Made by a program: the position numbers and the translations under genes. A stretch of DNA of 16,785 nucleotides from Spirochaetales bacterium (GTDB lineage: Bacteria > Spirochaetota > Spirochaetia > SZUA-6 > DRHE01), in assembly GCA_016930895.1 (NCBI GenBank), contig JAFGFV010000376.1, positions 1-16,785 on the forward strand, read 5' to 3'. Shown here in pieces: positions 12,303 through 16,785 of this stretch; the stretch's first letter is position 1, and every line of letters begins with the position of its first letter. A model generated the notes under the pieces. The model was given only the letters and a program-made list of their open reading frames with translations. It had not been told where the DNA came from and ran no database searches.

Positions 12303-13895
12303 GTGTCGAGCGGCTACCTGTCCTTGGTCTTGCACTGGCACCTGCCGTTCGTCCGGCACCCCGAGCACGATCGCTTTCTGGAAGAGGACTGGCTGTTCGA
12401 GGCGATTTCGGAGACCTACCTTCCCCTGCTCGCGGCGTTCGAGCGTCTGGCCGGGGACGGCGTGCCGTTCAAGATCACGGTGTCCGTTTCTCCGACTTTG
12501 GCGGCGATGCTCCGGGACGAGCTGCTGCGGGAGCGCTACGTCCGCCATCTGGATCGCCTGATCGAGCTCGCGGAGCGCGAGGTCCACCGGACCCGGCAGG
12601 ACGCCGATTTCGGGCCCCTCGCCGTCATGTACCGTGAGCGGTTCCAGGACTGCCGCAGGCGCTTCGTGGAGCGGTACCAGAGGAACCTGCTGAGCGGGCT
12701 GGCGGCCCTGCAGGACAATGGCTGCCTGGAGATCATCACTTCCGCGGCCACGCACGGGTTCCTGCCGCTATTCGAGGTGGTCCCCGAGGCGATCCGCGCC
12801 CAGGTCGGCGTTGCGGTCCGCTCCCACGTGCGGGACTTTGGCTCCGCCCCGGCCGGGTTCTGGCTGCCCGAGTGCGGGTACTCCCCCGGGGTGGAAGAGT
12901 ACCTGAAAGCCTTCGATCTGGGCTACTTTTTCGTCGAGAGCCACGGCATCCTGTTCGGCAGCCAGAGGCCCTGCCGTGGGGTCTACGCTCCGGCCTACTG
13001 CCCCAACCGGGTAGCCGCCTTTCCCCGGGACCCCGAGTCGGCCAAGGCCGTGTGGTCTTCGGAGGAGGGGTATCCCGGGGACCCCGTCTACCGGGAGTTC
13101 TATCGGGACATCGGTTTCGATCTTCCGGCGGAGTACGTTAAGCCCTTCGTGGTGGGCGAGGATATCCGCGTCAACACGGGCATCAAGTATCACGCCATCA
13201 CCGGACCTGGGAACGAGAAGCGCCCGTACCGCCGGGAGCAGGCGCTCGCGCGTGTGCAGGAACACGCGGAGCATTTCCTGAGCGCCCGGCTGCAGCAGGT
13301 CGAGCGCCTGGCCGGGTACATGGACACGCCTCCGCTGATCGTCTGTCCGTTCGATGCCGAACTGTTCGGCCACTGGTGGTTCGAAGGGCCGGAATGGATC
13401 GAGGCTCTCGTGCGTCGGACCGCTGCGGCGGGAGACCGCCTGGAGATGATCCACCCCGCTGAGTACCTGCGCCGGCATCCGGACCTTCAGACGCTCCAGC
13501 CCTGTTTTTCCAGCTGGGGCAACAAGGGGTACGCGGAGGTCTGGCTGGAGGGAAGCAACGACTGGATCTACCGCCACCTCCACATGCTCGCGCGGCGCAT
13601 GGAGGAGCTGGCACGGCGTTTCCCGAACGAAAAGGGGGTGCGGCGGCGGGCCCTGGATCAGGGGTTCCGGGAAATGCTCCTGGCGCACGCGTCAGACTGG
13701 GCTTTCATCATGAAGACGGGCACCACCGTGCCCTACGCCGTGCGGCGCACCCGGGAGCACATCCATAACTTCAACCGGATCTACGAGTCGGTGATGGCCA
13801 ACGACCTCAATCAGGAGTGGCTCATCGGCCTGGAGAAAAAGGACAACATCTTCCCGGAGATCGACTATCGGACCTATCTCAGCGCCCCGCCGTAG
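12303..13895 (+). CDS. GH57 1,4-alpha-glucan branching enzyme (DUF1957)
   Basis: A 530-residue protein, close to the length of characterised GH57 branching enzymes (about 520-560). These form alpha-1,6 branches in glycogen by cutting and transferring alpha-1,4 chains. Visible motifs: LVLHWHLPFVRHPEHDRF (region 1, about 8-25), ATHGFLPLFEVVPEAI (about 149-164), GFWLPECGYSPGVEEYL with predicted nucleophile Glu190, and CPFDAELFGHWWFEGPEWI with predicted acid/base Asp351. Both positions agree closely with the archaeal and Thermus enzymes as I remember them (about E183/D354). The C-terminal helical DUF1957 region (about 400-520) includes WGNKGYAEVWLEGSNDWIYR. Start GTG 12303 with GAAGG a few nt upstream. 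It is cotranscribed with the DUF4912 gene. No signal peptide, so a cytoplasmic glycogen enzyme. Confidence 0.93.
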   Translation: MSSGYLSLVLHWHLPFVRHPEHDRFLEEDWLFEAISETYLPLLAAFERLAGDGVPFKITVSVSPTLAAMLRDELLRERYVRHLDRLIELAEREVHRTRQDADFGPLAVMYRERFQDCRRRFVERYQRNLLSGLAALQDNGCLEIITSAATHGFLPLFEVVPEAIRAQVGVAVRSHVRDFGSAPAGFWLPECGYSPGVEEYLKAFDLGYFFVESHGILFGSQRPCRGVYAPAYCPNRVAAFPRDPESAKAVWSSEEGYPGDPVYREFYRDIGFDLPAEYVKPFVVGEDIRVNTGIKYHAITGPGNEKRPYRREQALARVQEHAEHFLSARLQQVERLAGYMDTPPLIVCPFDAELFGHWWFEGPEWIEALVRRTAAAGDRLEMIHPAEYLRRHPDLQTLQPCFSSWGNKGYAEVWLEGSNDWIYRHLHMLARRMEELARRFPNEKGVRRRALDQGFREMLLAHASDWAFIMKTGTTVPYAVRRTREHIHNFNRIYESVMANDLNQEWLIGLEKKDNIFPEIDYRTYLSAPP

Positions 13896-13911
13896 GGCGT
13901 GCCTTTTCGTG

Positions 13912-14211
13912 TCACCGGCTCTGGCGGTCCATGCACAACAGCCGCTCCATCCGCAGCAGCTGGAGGGCCGATAGCCAGGGCTCTGAGCAGCCGCTCAGAA
14001 CCAGGCGGCAGCCTTCGTCCGCCAGGGCTTGGCGCAGCATCAGGACGGCTCCCAGGATCCCGGAATCCACCGAAGGGACTCCCGAGAGATCCAACTCCAC
14101 CGCCACCAGGCCCGTGCCGGGCAGGGTGAGCAGCTGCTCCTGTATCCTGTCCACGCCGTCAGCTGCGCTCAGGGCGATGGCCGTCCGGCGGCCGCTTGCG
14201 GTGCTATCCAT
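13912..14211 (-). CDS. STAS-domain protein (anti-sigma factor antagonist-like)
   Basis: A 99-residue single-domain protein on the minus strand. The core VAVELDLSGVPSVDSGILGA (about residues 36-55) and the later CRLVLSGCSEPWLSALQLL match the STAS pattern of SpoIIAA-like proteins. Ser50 in the VDSGILG loop corresponds to the phosphorylatable serine of anti-anti-sigma factors, although the second Ser and the following Gly of the usual DSSG are Gly and Ile here. Such proteins free a sigma factor by binding its anti-sigma kinase, or act as scaffold switches. No kinase partner is in the window. The ATG at 14211 is the first methionine compatible with the domain start, but I see no Shine-Dalgarno sequence. 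A longer open frame to 14700 is arginine/proline junk. It is convergent with the branching enzyme gene, 16 bp apart. Confidence 0.8.
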   Translation of the reverse strand: MDSTASGRRTAIALSAADGVDRIQEQLLTLPGTGLVAVELDLSGVPSVDSGILGAVLMLRQALADEGCRLVLSGCSEPWLSALQLLRMERLLCMDRQSR

Positions 14212-14291
14212 AAATAGTGAGTGCCAATCCGATCTCAGGTACCAACCCGATAGCCGTGATACCGTGTCCCTGCAGGGACGCCCCTGCTGTC

Positions 14292-14693
14292 TCAGCCCCG
14301 GGAATCCTCCGGCTCTTCGCCGACCGGCTCTTGGCCGACCGGCTCTTGGCCGGCTGAATCCTCCCGGGCAGGGTCTTCGCCGCCCTCTACCGGCTCGGCC
14401 TGCGCCGACTCCGGCCGTCCCTCTACGAGGGTGAAGCGCCTGACCCGCACAGAGTCCCGCTTCTCGTCCAGCTCCTCGATCAGGGTGACGGTCTGGAACG
14501 GAATCATCAGGTGACGGGCCCCTCCGAAGGCCTTGGCGATCTCGTCGTCGGCGGGGTTGATAATCAGCTTTTTCTTGTCCGCGAAGACCAAGTCCTTGAT
14601 GGAGACGAAGTACGGATGCGTCAGGTCGAGGCTGCGCGCGCTCAGCTGGACCTCCCGCTCCTTCCATTTGAAGTGCACTCTGTACAGCGACAA
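14292..14693 (-). CDS. DUF1820 family protein with acidic repeat tail
   Basis: A 133-residue protein on the minus strand if it starts at TTG 14693. Residues 1-85 (SLYRVHFKWKEREVQLSARS, YFVSIKDLVFADKKKLIINP and RHLMIPFQTVTLIEELDEKR) match the small DUF1820 family of unknown function, whose members typically begin with a similar siYRV strand. The rest is a low-complexity Glu/Pro/Gly tail with repeats GQEPV-GQEPV-GEEPE encoded by a 15-bp tandem repeat. Start choice: TTG 14693 is preceded by GGGGTGG, and a good promoter (TTGACG 17 bp TATCTT, 14756-14728) covers the alternative ATG at 14747. ATG 14747 or 14783 would give 151 or 163 residues but with AT-rich leader sequence and no ribosome site. 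Cytoplasmic; role unknown. Confidence 0.7.
   Translation of the reverse strand: MSLYRVHFKWKEREVQLSARSLDLTHPYFVSIKDLVFADKKKLIINPADDEIAKAFGGARHLMIPFQTVTLIEELDEKRDSVRVRRFTLVEGRPESAQAEPVEGGEDPAREDSAGQEPVGQEPVGEEPEDSRG
14311..14355. repeat. three imperfect 15-bp tandem repeats inside the DUF1820 gene
   Basis: Units starting GGCTCTT at 14311, 14326 and 14341 (GGCTCTTCGCCGACC, GGCTCTTGGCCGACC, GGCTCTTGGCCGGCT). They keep the reading frame and encode the Glu-Pro-rich tail. Copy number is likely to vary between strains by slippage, with in-frame length changes. Confidence 0.9.
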
Positions 14694-14727
14694 TGGCCAC
14701 CCCGCTTTGTAGGTTGATACCCCGTAG

Positions 14728-14756
14728 AAGATACTGGTTTTGCCCATTGGCGTCAA
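14728..14756 (-). promoter_or_regulatory. promoter of the DUF1820 gene
   Basis: Read on the minus strand, TTGACG (14756-14751) and TATCTT (14733-14728) are 17 bp apart. The predicted start near 14721 leaves a leader of about 28 nt before TTG 14693. It is divergent from the mraZ promoter. Confidence 0.5.
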
Positions 14757-14847
14757 TTTGGCCTCGGCAGGGGCCTTCAGCATAACAAATTTATAGTATT
14801 TTTTTCCGTCTACTTGGGAATTCGGCAGCTTCCCTCGGAAATCCGTG

Positions 14848-14875
14848 TTGACAATCGGGGCAAAAGGGATAGTAT
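14848..14875 (+). promoter_or_regulatory. promoter of the mraZ division operon
   Basis: A consensus TTGACA (14848-14853) and TAGTAT (14870-14875) with a 16-bp spacer, in an AT-rich island that stands out from the G+C-rich surroundings. The predicted start near 14882 is directly at the first MraZ box. Confidence 0.7.
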
Positions 14876-14882
14876 TAGGTAC

Positions 14883-14923
14883 AAAAAGTGGGAAAAAGTG
14901 GGAAGAGTTTATAGAAAAGTGGG
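14883..14923 (+). promoter_or_regulatory. MraZ operator: three AAAAGTGGG boxes
   Basis: AAAAAGTGGG is repeated exactly at 14883-14892 and 14893-14902, and GAAAAGTGGG follows at 14914-14923. Start-to-start spacings of 10 and 21 bp put all boxes on about the same helix face. The pair also gives TGGGA-5 nt-TGGGA, the arrangement known for MraZ binding in E. coli, and the AAAGTG core resembles the MraZ box described in Mollicutes. Location just downstream of the promoter fits autorepression of the cluster. Confidence 0.8.
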
Positions 14924-14933
14924 CGGGTGAGGC

Positions 14934-15374
14934 ATGCTGACGGGGGAATACCGGTATTCGCTGGACGACAAGAACAGGCTGATGATTCCCGCCCGCATCC
15001 GCGCGGACATCGCCGGCAACTCGGTCGTGCTCACCCGCGGGGTGGACAAGTGCCTGTGGCTCTTCACCCACGAGGAGTGGGGCAAGGTCGTTCAGAGCCT
15101 GATCGGTTCCACCTCGCTGTTCCAGGAGAAGGCCCGGCTCATGCAGAGGAGGATCATCGCCCCAGCCCAGGAGACCGAGATCGACCGCTCCGGCCGGATC
15201 AGCATTCCCACGACCCTCAAGGAGTTCGCCGAGCTCAAGAAGGAATGCATCATCCTGGGCATCCAGAGCTACATCGAGATCTGGGACGAGGAGGGCTATC
15301 TGTCCTACCTGCAGAGCAACGAGAACCGATTCAAGGAGGCGGCGGAGGAGATCGGCAACAAGATCGCTCTGTGA
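14934..15374 (+). CDS. mraZ: transcriptional regulator MraZ
   Basis: A 146-residue protein, the standard size. MraZ is a ring-forming DNA-binding protein with two SpoVT/AbrB-like half-domains that controls its own division and cell wall operon. The N-terminal half starts MLTGEYRYSLDDKNRLMIPA, matching the family opening, and the second half repeats the pattern in EIDRSGRISIPTTLKEFA (about residues 82-99), followed by CIILGIQSYIEIWDEEGYLS. Start ATG 14934 gives the conserved N-terminus, although the nearest purine stretch (GGGTGAGG) is almost against the start codon. Its probable binding sites are the three boxes at 14883-14923. First gene of the mraZ-rsmH-ftsL-murF run. Confidence 0.97.
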   Translation: MLTGEYRYSLDDKNRLMIPARIRADIAGNSVVLTRGVDKCLWLFTHEEWGKVVQSLIGSTSLFQEKARLMQRRIIAPAQETEIDRSGRISIPTTLKEFAELKKECIILGIQSYIEIWDEEGYLSYLQSNENRFKEAAEEIGNKIAL

Positions 15375-15392
15375 CATCCACGGGAGGGGAAG

Positions 15393-16328
15393 GTGTATGT
15401 CCACACTCCGGTTCTTCTGGAACCGGTGCTGACGCTGCTGGAGCCCGGGGAGGGGGAGCAGCTCCTGATCGACGCAACGCTGGGCGAAGGGGGGCACGCC
15501 GAAGGGTTTCTGACCCGGTACCCCCGGCTCAGGCTCTGCGGCATCGAGAAGGACGCGGGCATCCTGGAGATTGCGGGCCGGCGGCTCGCGCGCTTCGGTG
15601 ATCGGGTCAGGCTGGTACGCGCGTGCTTCAGCGAGTTCTTCGAGGAGTACGACCGCTACGGCGAGCGGCCTCCGGACAGGATCCTCTTCGACCTCGGGAT
15701 CTCGATGTACCACTTCGAGAAGAGCGGTCGCGGGTTCTCATTCTCCAGGGACGAGCCCCTGGACATGAGGATCGACCCGGAAGGCGGGCGCACCGCCGGG
15801 GAGATCGTCAACGAAAGCTCGCAGGAGGAGCTGGCGGAGCTGTTGCGCCGCTACGGGGAGGAGCCGATGGCCGGCCCGATCAGTCGGGCAATCCTCCGGG
15901 CGCGCGCCAAGGCCGCGATCACCACGGCCCGTGCCCTGGCGGAGGTGGTGTGGTCGGCGGTGCCGCCTTCGCGGCGCTACGGGCGGATTCATCCCGCCAC
16001 CCGGACGTTTCAGGCACTGCGAATCAGCGTGAACCGGGAGCTCGAGGTGCTGTCCGCAGCCCTCGAGCACGCGTTCGCAGTCCTGGCGTCCGGGGGGCGT
16101 CTGGGAGTGATCGCATTTCACTCCCTGGAGGATCGGATCGTGAAGCGGTTCTTCCAGGAGCGGAATAAGGCCTGTACCTGCCCGCCGGACTGGCCGATTT
16201 GTCAATGTGGGGGCCAGAGAACCCTGCGTACGCTCACCCGCAAGCCGGTGTGTGCGGACCCGCAGGAGAAGGAGAGCAATCCGGCCGCCCGGAGCGCCAA
16301 GCTGAGGGTGGCGGAGAAACTTGCATGA
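15393..16328 (+). CDS. rsmH: 16S rRNA (cytosine1402-N4)-methyltransferase
   Basis: A 311-residue protein, typical length (also called MraW). It N4-methylates C1402 in the 16S decoding site using SAM. Motifs: the N-terminal VHTPVLLEPVL, SAM motif LIDATLGEGGHAEGFL (25-40), RILFDLGIS (96-104), the signature FSFSRDEPLDMRID (115-128), then LRISVNREL, VIAFHSLEDRIVKRFF and the cysteine cluster CTCPPDWPICQCG (261-273), ending RSAKLRV. Start GTG 15393 is preceded by GGGAGGGG at 5 nt spacing. The ATG at 15397 is out of frame. It follows mraZ by 18 bp, and its stop overlaps the ftsL start (ATGA), indicating tight coupling. Confidence 0.98.
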   Translation: MYVHTPVLLEPVLTLLEPGEGEQLLIDATLGEGGHAEGFLTRYPRLRLCGIEKDAGILEIAGRRLARFGDRVRLVRACFSEFFEEYDRYGERPPDRILFDLGISMYHFEKSGRGFSFSRDEPLDMRIDPEGGRTAGEIVNESSQEELAELLRRYGEEPMAGPISRAILRARAKAAITTARALAEVVWSAVPPSRRYGRIHPATRTFQALRISVNRELEVLSAALEHAFAVLASGGRLGVIAFHSLEDRIVKRFFQERNKACTCPPDWPICQCGGQRTLRTLTRKPVCADPQEKESNPAARSAKLRVAEKLA

Positions 16329-16618
16329 GGCTCAAGCGGTTCGCACTCGTCCTGTTCGTGCTGTTCCTGCTCTTCTTCTTCTACCTGAACACCTGGCAGG
16401 GATACCGCTACGAACGCCTGAAGGCCCAGGTCGCGGCCCTCGAGCGGGAGCAGAAGGACTGGCTGGAGCGCAACAAGAGACTCATCGCCGGGCTGGCGGT
16501 GCTCAGCTCTCCGTCACGGGTCGCGGAGCTGGCCGAGACGGAGCTGGGCCTGCGTAAGCTGGAGCCGCAGGAGCGGCTCAAGCTGCGCTTCGGCCCCTGG
16601 CAGGAGCTGCCGCGATGA
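16325..16618 (+). CDS. ftsL: FtsL-like cell division protein
   Basis: A 97-residue bitopic membrane protein. A short basic cytoplasmic end (MRLKR) precedes a transmembrane helix at about residues 6-22 (FALVLFVLFLLFFFYL), then a coiled coil (about 26-50, YERLKAQVAALEREQKDWLE) and a short periplasmic tail with the typical ...SPSRVAELAETELGL pattern. FtsL forms a complex with FtsB/DivIC and FtsQ in the divisome. Assignment rests on size, topology and position between rsmH and murF, because FtsL sequences are poorly conserved. Start ATG 16325 overlaps rsmH, with GGAGAA 7 nt upstream. Its stop overlaps the murF start (ATGA). A longer frame from 16199 is a shadow of rsmH. Confidence 0.85.
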   Translation: MRLKRFALVLFVLFLLFFFYLNTWQGYRYERLKAQVAALEREQKDWLERNKRLIAGLAVLSSPSRVAELAETELGLRKLEPQERLKLRFGPWQELPR

Positions 16619-16785
16619 GCACCCGGACGGCTGCCCGCCTGGAAATCACGGGACAGCGGCTCGCCGAGATGGTGGGGGGCAAGCTGGCGGTGGCGGGCCC
16701 GCGCAGGATCCAGAGCGTGTCGATCGACTCGCGGACCCTGGCCCCGGGGGCCCTGTTCGTGCCCCTGGCCGGTTCCCGGGTCGAC
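16615..16785 (+). CDS. murF: UDP-N-acetylmuramoyl-tripeptide--D-alanyl-D-alanine ligase (N-terminal fragment)
   Basis: Only the first 57 codons are in the window. The gene continues past the right edge. The translated start reads MSTRTAARLEITGQRLAEMV, then VSIDSRTLAPGALFVPLAGS, matching the N-terminal uridine-binding domain of Mur ligases (DSR...pG.lF..l.G). MurE and MurF both have this pattern. I prefer MurF because of the xLAEMVGGKL opening and because murF follows ftsL in treponemes as I recall. MurF adds D-Ala-D-Ala to the UDP-MurNAc tripeptide in the cytoplasm. It is coupled to ftsL by ATGA. Confidence 0.8.
   Translation, partial: MSTRTAARLEITGQRLAEMVGGKLAVAGPRRIQSVSIDSRTLAPGALFVPLAGSRVD

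Noticed and set aside
14266..14279. Palindrome GTCCCTGCAGGGAC between the DUF1820 and STAS genes
   Set aside because: A 14-bp perfect palindrome, but with no promoter geometry, repeat partner or U-tract around it. Short G+C-rich palindromes are expected by chance.
14212..14700. N-terminal part of the 262-residue minus-strand frame ending in the STAS domain
   Set aside because: It overlaps the DUF1820 gene in another frame and is arginine/glycine/proline junk. Only the last 99 residues form the STAS domain.
14784..15713. Upstream two-thirds of the 473-residue minus-strand frame ending in DUF1820
   Set aside because: It runs antisense through mraZ and rsmH and the AT-rich promoter island. The DUF1820 domain only begins near 14693.
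1..16785. CRISPR arrays, insertion sequences, prophage or attachment sites
   Set aside because: No spaced direct repeats, transposase-like reading frame, integrase or terminal inverted repeats were seen. Gene content is mostly core chromosomal.

Overview
This window looks like chromosome from a G+C-rich spirochaete (Spirochaetota). The main evidence is gene order. The division cluster at the right edge reads mraZ-rsmH-ftsL-murF, with murF directly after ftsL and no ftsI or murE between. A nadK-recN-conserved hypothetical block also occurs. As I recall, both arrangements match treponemes such as Treponema pallidum. The window is about two-thirds G+C by eye, and GTG and TTG starts are common. 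I assigned the phylum from remembered synteny, not from a database search, and I do not name a genus.

Layout, left to right. 1-569 is an RNA-rich stretch: a hairpin resembling a terminator, a tRNA-Ala(UGC), then a compact promoter-hairpin-terminator unit at 362-482 that I read as an undescribed small RNA of about 85-90 nt. Its hairpin loop carries 12 nt identical to the usual 3' tail of 16S rRNA, that is, an anti-Shine-Dalgarno sequence. 570-3213 holds a nucleosidase-like gene, a ribbon-helix-helix regulator overlapping a tandem universal stress protein gene, and the isoaspartyl repair methyltransferase pcm. 3332-4465 is a DegT/DnrJ-fold protein whose PLP-binding lysine is replaced by glycine. 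4587-8036 is a probable nadK-recN-hypothetical operon. A cytidine deaminase gene lies convergent to its end.

8527-11515 is an envelope-flavoured cluster: a promoter containing a perfect inverted repeat, a membrane-anchored repeat (propeller-like) protein, a secreted M23 peptidase and a zinc-ribbon methyltransferase. 11512-13895 has its own promoter and encodes a DUF4912 protein followed by a GH57 1,4-alpha-glucan branching enzyme, pointing to glycogen metabolism. Two short minus-strand genes follow, a STAS-domain protein and a DUF1820 protein. An AT-rich divergent promoter region then leads into the division operon. MraZ operator boxes (tandem AAAAAGTGGG plus a third copy) lie immediately downstream of the mraZ promoter, which suggests autoregulation. 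mraZ, rsmH, ftsL and murF are tightly packed, the last three overlapping through ATGA junctions. murF runs off the right end.

Best candidates for novelty are the anti-SD-loop small RNA at 395-482, the lysine-less DegT-fold protein, and the propeller/M23 pair behind an inverted-repeat promoter. Most other genes are ordinary housekeeping genes.
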